This document shows, one piece after another, positions 39,038-47,129 of a stretch of 64,000 nucleotides of DNA; the stretch's first letter is position 1; every line of letters begins with the position of its first letter. Under the pieces are notes generated by a model. The model saw only the letters and a list, made by a program, of their open reading frames with translations, was not told where the DNA came from and ran no database searches. Source of the stretch: Desulfovibrio aminophilus (GTDB taxonomy: Bacteria; Desulfobacterota; Desulfovibrionia; Desulfovibrionales; Desulfovibrionaceae). Position numbers and translations under genes: made by a program. The DNA lies in NCBI RefSeq assembly GCF_023660105.1, contig NZ_JAMHGA010000017.1, forward strand, positions 1-64,000, read 5' to 3'.

Positions 39038-41704
39038 ATGGGCCGGGACGCCGAGGCTCCTTCCCCGGCGGCCGTCGCGCTCGGCGCGGAGCGCACCGCC
39101 CTGTTCGACGACGCCCGCGCCGGGAACCTGGACGGGTTCCCGGCGCGCTGGTCCGCCGCCGTGGACCGCTATTTCCGCGCCCGGCTCGCGGAGCCGGCCC
39201 GGGCCCTCCCGGCCGTTCCCTTCTGCGTCCTGGCCGTGGGCGGCTACGGCCGCTCCGAACTCTGCCCCCATTCCGACCTCGATTGCCTCCTGCTCTTTTC
39301 CGGCCGGGTGCCGCGCCAGGCCCTCGACCTGGTCCGATCCCTGTTCCATCCGCTCTGGGACCTGGGCCTGGACCTGGGCCAGGGCGTGCGCTCCGTGTCC
39401 GACAGCCTGTCCCTGGCCCGCTCCGATCCCCAGGTTCTGGCCTCCCTGCTGGACGCCCGCTGCGTGGCCGGAGACCCGGCCCCGGCCGGGAAGCTGGAGG
39501 CGGGTCTGGCCGCGCGGGTGGCTCCGGCCCGGGCCCTGGGCTTCGCGCGCTGGCTGGCCGAGCAGAACTCCCTGCGCGAGGCCCAGTACGGCGACGCCTC
39601 CGGCCTGCTGGAGCCGGACCTGAAGAACGGCCTGGGCGGGCTGCGCGGCCGCCATCACATCCGTTGGCTGGAGCGCGTCCTGGCCCTCGGCGGGACGCCC
39701 CTGGACCTGTTCACCGGCGAGGAGCGCGCGGAACTGGACGCGGCCGAGGCCTTCCTCCTGCGCACGCGCGTGGCCCTGCACCTGGCCGCCGCGCGGCGGC
39801 TGGACACCCTGACCTTCGAGCACCAGCCCCGGGTGGCCGAGGCCTTGGGCTTCGGCGGGCCGGACCGGGCCCTGGCCGTGGAGTCCTTCCTTTCCCGGCT
39901 GCACCGCTGCATGGCCCGGATCAAGGCCATGCGCCAGGCCTGCTGGCGGGCCTGCTGCGCCGGGCCGCGCCGCCTCGTCCGGCCCGAGGACCCGAGGCTC
40001 GCGGACAGCCCGGCCGGGCTGGATTTCCGCGACCCGGGGCAGCTCTCCGCCGACCCCTCGGCGGCCCTGGCGATTTTTCCGGCCTCGGCCCGCTCCCGGC
40101 GGCCGGTGTCCTGGCCCGCCTTGCGGGCCATCCGCGCGGCCCTGCCCGGACTGTCCGCCGCCCTGTCCGGCCGCCCCGAGACCCTGCGGGCGCTGCTGGA
40201 GCTTTTCCTGGCCGATCGGGAGCCCGGGCAGGGCCCGGCCCAGGTGCTGGCCGAAACCGGCCTGCTCTCGGCCCTGGTCCCGGAATTCGGCCGGGCCGAG
40301 CACCTCGTCCAGTTCGACGACTACCATCTCCATCCCTTGGGGCGGCACACCCTGGAATGCGTGCGCGTCCTGGCCCGCTTCCTGCGGCCGGGCGCGGGCG
40401 GCGAGCCCCCCGGCGGCTGCCGCTGGTGCGGGGAGGCGGCGGGACGCCTGGACGATCCCACGGCGCTCCTGCTGGCGGGGCTGTGCCACGACCTGGGCAA
40501 GCCCCTGCCCGGAGACCACTCCGAGCGCGGCGGGGAACTCTGCCGCGAGGTGGCGGCCCGCTTCGGGGTCGCGCCGGAGACGGCCGAGGACGCGGCCTTC
40601 CTGGTGCGCCGCCATCTCTTCCTGCCCATCACGGCCACGCGCCGCGATCTCTCCGACGAGAACGTGGTTTCCCAGGCCGCCGAGGTGGTGGGCACGGCCC
40701 GCCGCCTGGACATGCTGGCCCTGCTCTCGGTGGCCGACTGCCTGGCCACCGGGCCCCGCGCCTGGAACAACTGGACCGCGGCCCTCCTGGCCGAACTGTT
40801 CTTCAAGGTCCGCAAGCTGCTCACCGAGGGCCCGCTGGCCGAGCCGGACGCGGCCCGCAGGATGGTGGAGAAGCGCGACCGGGTGCGGACCCTGGCCGCC
40901 GGGCGGTTCCCCTCCGAGGTGGTGGAGCGCGGCCTGGACGCCATGCCCGCCCGGGCCCTGCAGGTCCTGGACGCCGAAACCCTGGTGGAGCACCTGGACC
41001 TGGCCGGGGAGTTGGAGCGGGCCGTGGCCGAGGATCGTCTGCGCAAGCCCGGGGACAAGGGCGGGGTCGGAGTCTGCCTGGTCCGGGCCCGGCCGTCCGG
41101 GGTGCCGGGCTACTGGGAGCTGACCGTGGCCGCCCTGGACCGGCCCGGACTCTTCGCCACCCTGGCCGGGGTGCTCAGCCTGCACGGCCTGGACATCCGC
41201 TCGGCCGAGCTGCTCACCTGGAAGGGCGGCGCGGCCCTGGACACCTTCGTGGTTTCCGGGCCGCCGGACACTCTTTTCCCGGAGGAGGCCTGGGCCCGCG
41301 TGCAGCGCAGCGCCCACTACGCCCTCACCGGCAAGCTCGACCTGGAGTACCGGCTGGAGGAGCGCCGCCGTTCCCCCCTGAGCGTCTCGGCCGCCCGGCC
41401 GCGCTACCGGCCCTCCGTGAACGTGGACAACGACGAGAGCGACTTCCTCACCCGCATCGAGGTCAAGGCCGGGGACCGCCTCGGGCTCCTGCACGACATC
41501 GCCCTGGCCCTGCACCGCCTGGGCCTGGACATCCAGTCCGCGCGCATCGCCTCCTCCGGGGGGAGGGTGGCCGACGTGTTCTACGTCCGCGACGAGCTGG
41601 GGCAGAAGCTCGGCGGGCCGGAGCTGATCCGGGACGCCGGGCGCGCCCTGCTGGCGGCGGCGCGGGGCGAGGGCGGCAAGATTGATGGAACAATCGAACC
41701 ATGA
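39038..41704 (+). CDS. glnD: Bifunctional uridylyltransferase/uridylyl-removing enzyme GlnD
   Basis: An 888-residue nitrogen sensor that adds UMP to PII when glutamine is low and removes it when high. The nucleotidyltransferase site is VGGYGRSELCPHSDLD (residues about 65-80). The HD hydrolase motif is LAGLCHDLGKPLPGDHSERGG near 480, and two ACT domains close the protein (about 690-880; TVAALDRPGLFATLAGV and VKAGDRLGLLHDIALAL). It lies 11 bp after glnK. No clear ribosome-binding site is seen, so coupled translation is likely. Confidence 0.93.
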   Translation: MGRDAEAPSPAAVALGAERTALFDDARAGNLDGFPARWSAAVDRYFRARLAEPARALPAVPFCVLAVGGYGRSELCPHSDLDCLLLFSGRVPRQALDLVRSLFHPLWDLGLDLGQGVRSVSDSLSLARSDPQVLASLLDARCVAGDPAPAGKLEAGLAARVAPARALGFARWLAEQNSLREAQYGDASGLLEPDLKNGLGGLRGRHHIRWLERVLALGGTPLDLFTGEERAELDAAEAFLLRTRVALHLAAARRLDTLTFEHQPRVAEALGFGGPDRALAVESFLSRLHRCMARIKAMRQACWRACCAGPRRLVRPEDPRLADSPAGLDFRDPGQLSADPSAALAIFPASARSRRPVSWPALRAIRAALPGLSAALSGRPETLRALLELFLADREPGQGPAQVLAETGLLSALVPEFGRAEHLVQFDDYHLHPLGRHTLECVRVLARFLRPGAGGEPPGGCRWCGEAAGRLDDPTALLLAGLCHDLGKPLPGDHSERGGELCREVAARFGVAPETAEDAAFLVRRHLFLPITATRRDLSDENVVSQAAEVVGTARRLDMLALLSVADCLATGPRAWNNWTAALLAELFFKVRKLLTEGPLAEPDAARRMVEKRDRVRTLAAGRFPSEVVERGLDAMPARALQVLDAETLVEHLDLAGELERAVAEDRLRKPGDKGGVGVCLVRARPSGVPGYWELTVAALDRPGLFATLAGVLSLHGLDIRSAELLTWKGGAALDTFVVSGPPDTLFPEEAWARVQRSAHYALTGKLDLEYRLEERRRSPLSVSAARPRYRPSVNVDNDESDFLTRIEVKAGDRLGLLHDIALALHRLGLDIQSARIASSGGRVADVFYVRDELGQKLGGPELIRDAGRALLAAARGEGGKIDGTIEP

Positions 41705-41761
41705 TTATTGACATTTCGTATCAAGGGGGTACTGTGATTTCGCTGGAAAAAAGGGGGGGGA

Positions 41762-41980
41762 ATGGGACTTGTCATGGAATTCCGGCGGAGGCCCGATGCC
41801 GGTCCGGGGGGCGGCGTCTGGCACTGGTGCCGCTCCTGCCGCCATCTCCCGGGCGACGAGCCCGGGGTGCAGGTGCGGCGGCTGGAGCCGGGGGACGTGC
41901 CCGAGGAGGGCGATCTTTGCGAGGAATGCGCGGCCCTGGGGGAACGCATGGGCTGCGGACTCATCCTGCACGGGGAATGA
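41762..41980 (+). CDS. Small cysteine-pair protein, function unknown
   Basis: A 72-residue protein with two CxxC pairs, WHWCRSCRHLPGD and DLCEECAALGER, plus a late MGCGL. It probably binds one zinc ion. GGGGGGG precedes the ATG. An ATG at 41774 is also possible. Located just after glnD and ahead of a terminator. Confidence 0.6.
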   Translation: MGLVMEFRRRPDAGPGGGVWHWCRSCRHLPGDEPGVQVRRLEPGDVPEEGDLCEECAALGERMGCGLILHGE

Positions 41981-42064
41981 CGTGTGGGACGGGGGGAAGA
42001 AAAAGGCGGGGCCTGGGCGGTATTGCGTAGAAGAAGCAAAAACGACCTTTTTTAGATGAGTTAC

Positions 42065-42094
42065 AAAAGCCCCGTCAACCTGGCGGGGCTTTTT
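42065..42094 (+). terminator. Rho-independent terminator
   Basis: AAAAGCCCCG (42065-42074) pairs with CGGGGCTTTT (42084-42093), with more T after it. The A-run/T-run symmetry makes it bidirectional. It ends both the glnD side and the toxin-antitoxin operon that comes from the right. Confidence 0.85.
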
Positions 42095-42190
42095 GCTGGT
42101 ATTATGGCGTTACTCTCAACCTCGTGTTCTGGCTGGATATGCACGCCGGTGGGTAGCGCCCCCAGCGGTAAAAATCCCTCGGGGGAGAGG

Positions 42191-42511
42191 TCAAACCCGC
42201 ACGGCGTCAAGACCCTTATGCTTTACGATGAACAGGAGGCGCAGGGCGGGGCCGCCGGGCTTTTTTACGCCACGTTCCCAATCAGAAACAAGATTCTTGG
42301 AAACGTTCAGGTAGCGGGCAAAGACCGGCTGCGACAGACGCTCTCTTTCACGAATTGCCCGGATGTCTTCCGGTGCCATGGCTTCGGCCGGGACAAGGCA
42401 GGATTCGTCGAACTCTTTCATGGTCATCTTGTCTATCAGGCCGAGCTTATGGAGATCTTCCATGGTTTCATGGATTGCGGCGCTAGCTCCACTCTTATAG
42501 TTCTTGGACAT
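42191..42511 (-). CDS. Helix-turn-helix antitoxin/regulator (HigA/NadS type)
   Basis: A 106-residue protein with a Cro/C1-type helix-turn-helix (AIRERERLSQPVFARYLNVS, then NLVSDWERG). It is second after a RelE-type toxin gene, 12 bp apart, which is the HigBA order. It should neutralise the toxin and repress the operon by the palindromes at 42910-42950. GAGAGGAG precedes the ATG. Confidence 0.85.
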   Translation of the reverse strand: MSKNYKSGASAAIHETMEDLHKLGLIDKMTMKEFDESCLVPAEAMAPEDIRAIRERERLSQPVFARYLNVSKNLVSDWERGVKKPGGPALRLLFIVKHKGLDAVRV

Positions 42512-42523
42512 GACTACTCCTCT

Positions 42524-42889
42524 CTATGCTATTTCCACAAAAGTGCCCTCGCTGATCGCCTTTTCCAGGTCGCTCTCGGTCAAGGCGAACAGAGACTTCG
42601 CCATTTTCTTGAAGTCCTTCTCCTCCCTCTTGTCAATATTCGGCTGATCCGATTTGGCGAAACCGTACACGAAAAAGGAGCGGTCTCCTCGCCGGTAGCA
42701 TACGAGCACCCGGAATCCCCCCGACCTCCCGGCTCCCGACCGCGCTACTCGTTGCTTGTAAACCCCGCCACCGAGATCGGCGTCAACCTGTCCTTTTTCA
42801 AGCCGATCCACCGCATCTTTCAACGATTCATCGGCGATACCTTCTTTGCCTGCAAACCTGGCGAATGGTTTAGTTTTAAGTATTCTCAT
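42524..42889 (-). CDS. RelE/HigB-2-type toxin
   Basis: A 121-residue basic protein of the RelE_2 type (YKQRVARSGAGRSGGFRVLV, VYGFAKSDQPNIDKREEKDF). The core Arg, Tyr and Lys residues expected of ribosome-dependent RNases are present. It is followed by its antitoxin gene. AAAGG precedes the ATG. Confidence 0.83.
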   Translation of the reverse strand: MRILKTKPFARFAGKEGIADESLKDAVDRLEKGQVDADLGGGVYKQRVARSGAGRSGGFRVLVCYRRGDRSFFVYGFAKSDQPNIDKREEKDFKKMAKSLFALTESDLEKAISEGTFVEIA

Positions 42890-42909
42890 GCTGCCTTTCT
42901 GGCGTGTGG

Positions 42910-42950
42910 CACACTTGGTGTGACCCTTAAATATATCACACCAGGTGTGA
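42910..42950. promoter_or_regulatory. Two palindromic operators of the toxin-antitoxin operon
   Basis: CACACTTGGTGTG (42910-42922) and TCACACCAGGTGTGA (42936-42950), with centres 27 bp apart. A TATATTTAA box for the minus strand lies between them, so occupancy would block the promoter. Confidence 0.6.
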
Positions 42951-43123
42951 TGTCAATCAGCACTCTCCTCTGCCGCTGGAAGCCAAGTGGATAATCTCCC
43001 CTTTAAGCGCCGGCCTTGCTTTCAAGCACACCGTAGTCGCATCCAGCGAGTCAAAAGTCTCTCGGGCATATTGAGCGGCCAAACCATATTGACATCCTCG
43101 CCATTTCTGGCGATACTTGGCTG
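42951..43123. other. Region between the toxin operon and the methyltransferase gene
   Basis: Base composition falls here from GC-rich to mixed. I see no gene and no clear promoter. It marks the left boundary of the acquired block. Confidence 0.4.
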
Positions 43124-43792
43124 ATGGGATACGCAGGCGGCAAAGGACGCATCTACCAGCGACTACTCAATATGATGCCACCGCACACCACCTATGTGGA
43201 GACACATCTCGGCGGTGGCGCAGTGATGCGGAACAAGCGTCCAGCCGTACGACAAATCGGAATCGAAATAGACCCGGTCGTTTTCAAACGTTGGTCCGAA
43301 GCAAAAAAAACGCCTTGTGAACTCATTTGTGGTGATGCCGTAGCGTGGCTTGAACAATCCGATCTAGAGCTATCCGCCTTGATTTATGCTGACCCTCCCT
43401 ATGTTCGGGCAACTCGTCGCCGGTGCCGTGTCTACAGGTATGACTATACGGATGTGGATCATATTAGGTTGTTGGAATGCCTGAAGCGGCAGAAGTGCAT
43501 GGTCATGGTATCCGGGTATCGCAATGATATTTATGATGAAATGCTGAATGGATGGCAGCGTGCTTCGTTTATGGCAATGACCCACGCTGGAATGCGCGAG
43601 GAATTTGTCTGGTTCAACTTTAATCCACCTCAACAGCTACATGACGCACGACACCTTGGGGACGGATACCGCCAGCGTGAGATTATCAAACGACGCATGG
43701 CGCGATTGCGGCGGCGAGTTTCGGATCTGTCGCGCATAGAGCAGTTTTATTTGCTGGAGTGGTTACGGGCGGAGCTGGGGGGAATCGCATGA
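43124..43792 (+). CDS. D12-class N6-adenine DNA methyltransferase
   Basis: A 222-residue Dam-like enzyme. The AdoMet site is MGYAGGKGRIYQRLL with ETHLGGGAVMRNKR, and the catalytic motif IV is YADPPYVRAT. It is shorter than E. coli Dam (278) and lacks an obvious target-recognition insert of that size. The next gene, an OGG-like glycosylase, starts inside its stop codon (ATGA), so the pair is coupled. The target sequence cannot be predicted. No restriction nuclease is adjacent. Confidence 0.88.
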   Translation: MGYAGGKGRIYQRLLNMMPPHTTYVETHLGGGAVMRNKRPAVRQIGIEIDPVVFKRWSEAKKTPCELICGDAVAWLEQSDLELSALIYADPPYVRATRRRCRVYRYDYTDVDHIRLLECLKRQKCMVMVSGYRNDIYDEMLNGWQRASFMAMTHAGMREEFVWFNFNPPQQLHDARHLGDGYRQREIIKRRMARLRRRVSDLSRIEQFYLLEWLRAELGGIA

Positions 43793-44616
43793 GCAGAGTG
43801 ATCGGTATTGTCATCAATGAGCAGATTGTTAAAAGAATCATGCCCTGCTCCGAGGAGCAAGTATTACCAGGTATTGAGTGGGGTGATCCCTGGCGCCTAT
43901 TCACGCCTGCATATTGGCTGGTTCAAGCTTGGATGGCCGGCTTGGATACCAAGCCATTGACCAAGCATCGTGCCTGCAACGGGGTGGTCGACGAATTGGT
44001 ATTCTGTCTACTTGGTGGATATGGAATCACAGCAGAAATGGCCATGGCGGCGTATGAACAGTGCAGGAGAGCCGGTATCATTGAAGCAAGGGAGACGCGT
44101 CAAGAAGTTTGGGCGGACACTTTGAATACACCACTCACAATCGATGGGCGATATATACGATATCGTTATCCTAATCAAAAAGCAAAATACATCGCTTTGG
44201 CGATGAGAATTGTCCATAATGAGCCTCTTCACCTAGAGAGCGGGCTGATGCTCCGAGATCAATTACTCCACATACCGGGCGTCGGATACAAAACGGCCAG
44301 TTGGGTGGCGCGCAACGTCTTGGACTGCGATGATGTCGCGATCCTCGACATCCACATCATCAGGGCTGGCAACCTCTGTGGATTATTTACGAAAAATGAT
44401 AGGGTGGAGAAAGACTATCGTAGTATGGAGTGCCGTTTTTTGTCGTTCTGCCAAGCGTTAGGTATGCGTCCAGCCGTTCTTGACTGTGTTATTTGGGATG
44501 GTATGCGTGAAGCAGGCAATCTTCCAATCCGTGCGCTGAATCAAAAATGTTCAACCTTGGCAAGTAAAAAGAAGAGCGGTCGTGAAAGATCACATCGGTT
44601 CCGGCTTGAAATGTGA
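43789..44616 (+). CDS. HhH-GPD DNA glycosylase, OGG-like (Cap11-like)
   Basis: A 275-residue base-excision enzyme. The helix-hairpin-helix is LLHIPGVGYKTASWVARN; its Lys sits where OGG1-type bifunctional glycosylase/lyases have their Schiff-base lysine, and the catalytic Asp is in VAILDIHIIRAG. It should cut a damaged or modified purine and nick the DNA. OGG-like proteins are accessory genes (cap11) of type IV CBASS, together with QueC-like proteins. Here queC is next, convergent with no gap at all: stops at 44614-44616 and 44617-44619. Confidence 0.82.
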   Translation: MSRVIGIVINEQIVKRIMPCSEEQVLPGIEWGDPWRLFTPAYWLVQAWMAGLDTKPLTKHRACNGVVDELVFCLLGGYGITAEMAMAAYEQCRRAGIIEARETRQEVWADTLNTPLTIDGRYIRYRYPNQKAKYIALAMRIVHNEPLHLESGLMLRDQLLHIPGVGYKTASWVARNVLDCDDVAILDIHIIRAGNLCGLFTKNDRVEKDYRSMECRFLSFCQALGMRPAVLDCVIWDGMREAGNLPIRALNQKCSTLASKKKSGRERSHRFRLEM

Positions 44617-45210
44617 TTAGCGGTTCCATCCTATTGCTGCCATGACTTCGGAGTGCTTGCGACAGCCGGGGCACTGTCCGCACGCAAGTACACCAGCATG
44701 ACAGGAATGTGCCCACCCAAGAACGGCTGGCGTAACCCCAGACATGTTTATAAGTTCCGTTGTTGTATAATATAATGCCGGAGCTTCTACTTCAATCGCG
44801 CCTTCTTGTGCCCGCACCATTTCCGCTATGCTTCGCACAAATTCAGGATGTCCATCTGCATGGCGCCTGTCCGAACGCACCGTACCTATAAGGATTTTAG
44901 AGTAGCCGAAGCGCAATGCATACATCGCACCAATGGTGATAAGAAGTTGGTTGCGGAATGGCCAAAATTCGGCATGTGGCGATGCATGGATTGGTTCAGA
45001 CCCAGCCATTACTCCAGAACCAAGGCTGTTAATTGGAAGAGCGACTGTATCGTGCTTCAAATCAAGCGCAGCACATACTTTACTAGATGCTGTGAACTCA
45101 GCATTCGCCGAGCGCTGTCCGTAATCTATTGTCAAACAACAGGCAGGGTGTCGCCATGCAGCTATGGATATAGAGTCTATACCTCCGGAGAGCAGTAAAA
45201 GTTCAGACAT
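44617..45210 (-). CDS. queC: QueC-like 7-cyano-7-deazaguanine synthase
   Basis: A 197-residue PP-loop ATPase. The nucleotide site is LLLSGGIDSISIAAW, and the zinc site is SCHAGVLACGQCPGCRKH (C-x7-C-x2-C-x2-C). Canonical QueC turns 7-carboxy-7-deazaguanine to preQ0 by way of the 7-amido form. It is somewhat shorter than housekeeping QueC (about 230). Its start overlaps the end of the PfkB-NDT gene by 8 bp. In type IV CBASS a QueC-like protein (Cap9) is reported to join the deazaguanine to a protein N terminus; that activity is a real option here. Confidence 0.88.
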   Translation of the reverse strand: MSELLLLSGGIDSISIAAWRHPACCLTIDYGQRSANAEFTASSKVCAALDLKHDTVALPINSLGSGVMAGSEPIHASPHAEFWPFRNQLLITIGAMYALRFGYSKILIGTVRSDRRHADGHPEFVRSIAEMVRAQEGAIEVEAPALYYTTTELINMSGVTPAVLGWAHSCHAGVLACGQCPGCRKHSEVMAAIGWNR

Positions 45211-46438
45211 CTTTCATCAACTGCCAGCACGCTGCATAGACACCAGTAGCGAAGTCATTGGTTATTCCGCACCCCGATCCAAGCAACATGGTGAGAGGCT
45301 GTTCCCCAAGAGTCTCAGCCACCCCGATGACAGGAATTTCTTTGGCGCGAGCGTAACCGACCTCAAAAATAGTTCCCGAATCGAGCCCGTCAAGAACTGC
45401 AAATACCAATTCGCTTTTCTCCAATCCATCAAGATCACTTGGCGCCACCTCGTTAGGGGCACCTCTTCCCACATCATGAACGGGCGAGAAAACCTTGAAC
45501 CCCATATCTTGGAATGCTAATCGCGCCTCATCAACCAGCCATTGCTGAGCAGTTGAAAAGAACGGACCCGCAAGATATATCTGCCCTTGCGGGATTGGAC
45601 GGGCCGATGGCAGGGTCTTGTGGACGACGGCCGCCGAGGCTTCTGCCCTGATGCATTCCATCTGCTCGGGCGGAAATGCCTCCGACCTTGACTCGACATA
45701 AGCACTCACCATCCGAGATGCGAACCATGCTGATTCAAGTGGGGTTTTCTTTTCAGTCATCCAGGCATGGGCGTATGCTGCTGAGAAGACATCGCCGGAA
45801 CCGATCTTCCAAACCCTTTTTGATGGGAAGGCGTAGACCCATTGCTGGCTGACTACGGTTGCTACGAGGGCGCCCTGCGGGCCGCACTTGATGACCACAG
45901 CTACGCAGGAAGGCGTGGAAAGTAACTGTGTCGCCGCATCAGCGGGCGTGTTTGCTCCCGAGATTGCACGAGCCTCTGACCAGGACGCAACAATAGCCAG
46001 TTCATCAGCGGACGATCCATTGTCGTCGAAAGGTTTCGACCGGAACCCATCTTGGGGATCGTAGACGGCTCGCTTCGCAGTGACAGTCGGGCGACCTTCA
46101 ATCATTCCGTAAACGAGTGCGTCATTGGCAGAAATATCGCATAAGGGAATAGCGTCTGCCCGAGGCGGGTAAATATCAGGTTTCGCTAGAGGATGGCGGT
46201 AACGAAACCAGATGTCTGTATCGCTTTCGCATGCCCGCAAGACAATGCCTTTCCTGGCGGCAATCCGCCTGAATTCAGGCGCCAGACGAGGGCCGACTAC
46301 GGCGTTTAACTCGATTTGATTTCCGAGCCCGCTCAAAATGCAAGCGGCCCGAACACCGCTGCCGCGATATACTCTGGACTCGGGGAAGCAACATTCTTCT
46401 CCGTATGCTCCGCCCACAACCGTGATGTGGGGACTCAT
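45203..46438 (-). CDS. Fusion of PfkB-type kinase and nucleoside 2-deoxyribosyltransferase
   Basis: A 411-residue two-domain protein. Residues 1-265 have a PfkB/ribokinase fold, with the C-terminal catalytic motif KIGSGDVFSAAYAHAWM; the N-terminal sugar motif is altered (RGSGVRAACILSG). Residues 290-405 are a nucleoside 2-deoxyribosyltransferase/DNDT fold: IYLAGPFFSTAQQW, FAVLDGLDSGTIFEVGYA with the catalytic Glu. The second half would cleave or exchange an N-glycosidic bond of a nucleotide. The substrate could be a 7-deazaguanine nucleoside, but that is inference. The ATG at 46438 overlaps the preceding stop (ATGA). Confidence 0.85.
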   Translation of the reverse strand: MSPHITVVGGAYGEECCFPESRVYRGSGVRAACILSGLGNQIELNAVVGPRLAPEFRRIAARKGIVLRACESDTDIWFRYRHPLAKPDIYPPRADAIPLCDISANDALVYGMIEGRPTVTAKRAVYDPQDGFRSKPFDDNGSSADELAIVASWSEARAISGANTPADAATQLLSTPSCVAVVIKCGPQGALVATVVSQQWVYAFPSKRVWKIGSGDVFSAAYAHAWMTEKKTPLESAWFASRMVSAYVESRSEAFPPEQMECIRAEASAAVVHKTLPSARPIPQGQIYLAGPFFSTAQQWLVDEARLAFQDMGFKVFSPVHDVGRGAPNEVAPSDLDGLEKSELVFAVLDGLDSGTIFEVGYARAKEIPVIGVAETLGEQPLTMLLGSGCGITNDFATGVYAACWQLMKDV

Positions 46439-46749
46439 GCCCCCTCCACCCGCACAAGGCATTGACCGCCATCGGTTTCGACCACGACCGCTTGGTATTC
46501 AAACCCCATAAGCAAGCAGTCGAGCAATTGCGCCACCCGGGCACCCGTTAACGCTCCGACCAACTCGCCCTTGCGGAGGACGATGACGCCCTGTCCGCCT
46601 TCCATTACTTGAACAGAAAGAAGTTCACCAGGGACGAGATCTTCAAGGGCATCTGGTTGAGGCGAATTGACGGAAGCATTGAATTTAATATTCTCGCATG
46701 GATTCGCTGGCGCTGTTGGGGCATAGCCACCTGATCCCGATCCGCCCAT
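46435..46749 (-). CDS. Small Gly-rich N-terminus protein, candidate acceptor of QueC-type conjugation
   Basis: A 104-residue protein of unknown family. I chose ATG 46749 because AGGAGGAGA lies at ideal spacing; the longer frame to 46785 has no such site. After Met removal it would begin Gly-Gly-Ser-Gly-Ser-Gly-Gly-Tyr, flexible and exposed. A beta-rich body follows (LLSVQVMEGGQGVIVLRKGE, GFEYQAVVVETDGGQCLV). A free N-terminal glycine is what QueC-like Cap9 enzymes use in type IV CBASS as I understand it, and such a gene directly next to queC is striking. It is the first gene of the three-gene operon. Confidence 0.7.
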   Translation of the reverse strand: MGGSGSGGYAPTAPANPCENIKFNASVNSPQPDALEDLVPGELLSVQVMEGGQGVIVLRKGELVGALTGARVAQLLDCLLMGFEYQAVVVETDGGQCLVRVEGA

Positions 46750-47129
46750 ATTTCTCCTCCTAGGTTTGGCCCGCCGTAACGGCATGTTTGACCATCATAT
46801 TTCTATAAATAATGCACTATATATTTAGTTTTTGCAAGATCGAACCACTTTTGCCGCCTAGTACAAAAAAATAGTTTGAATTTCAGATCGGTGCTGACGG
46901 GCCCATCGTCGATAATTGAGATATACGAATGTTATCCATTAAGTCTCAAGTTGAAATTGATGTATGAGCAGCATAAGGTTGAAAAGGCCGTGCTCGATAT
47001 CCCCTTATAGAGGAGTCAGAAATCGCCAAGGCATCCAATATTCTAAGATAACACGACCTCGAATTGCCTTGCGTGAGAGCGCGTACACTTCAACGCAGTA
47101 GTGGTAACGGGAAAAATTGGGGGGAAGTA
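46750..47129. promoter_or_regulatory. Divergent AT-rich promoter region between the small Gly-rich gene and queE
   Basis: About 380 bp, clearly AT-rich, without a supported gene. For the minus strand there is TTGCAA (46832-46837) with a 17-bp spacer to CATTAT (complement of 46809-46814), giving a leader of about 53 bases. No promoter for queE could be fixed. A cis element for defence-type control could lie here. Confidence 0.4.

Noticed and set aside
41701-42030. Plus-strand frame starting MIIDISYQGG after glnD
   Set aside because: No ribosome-binding site; low-complexity Gly/Arg translation in shadow of the small Cys-pair gene.
46750-46785. Start of the Gly-rich protein at 46785 (MPLRRAKPRR)
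   Set aside because: No ribosome-binding site there, whereas AGGAGGAGA sits correctly before 46749.
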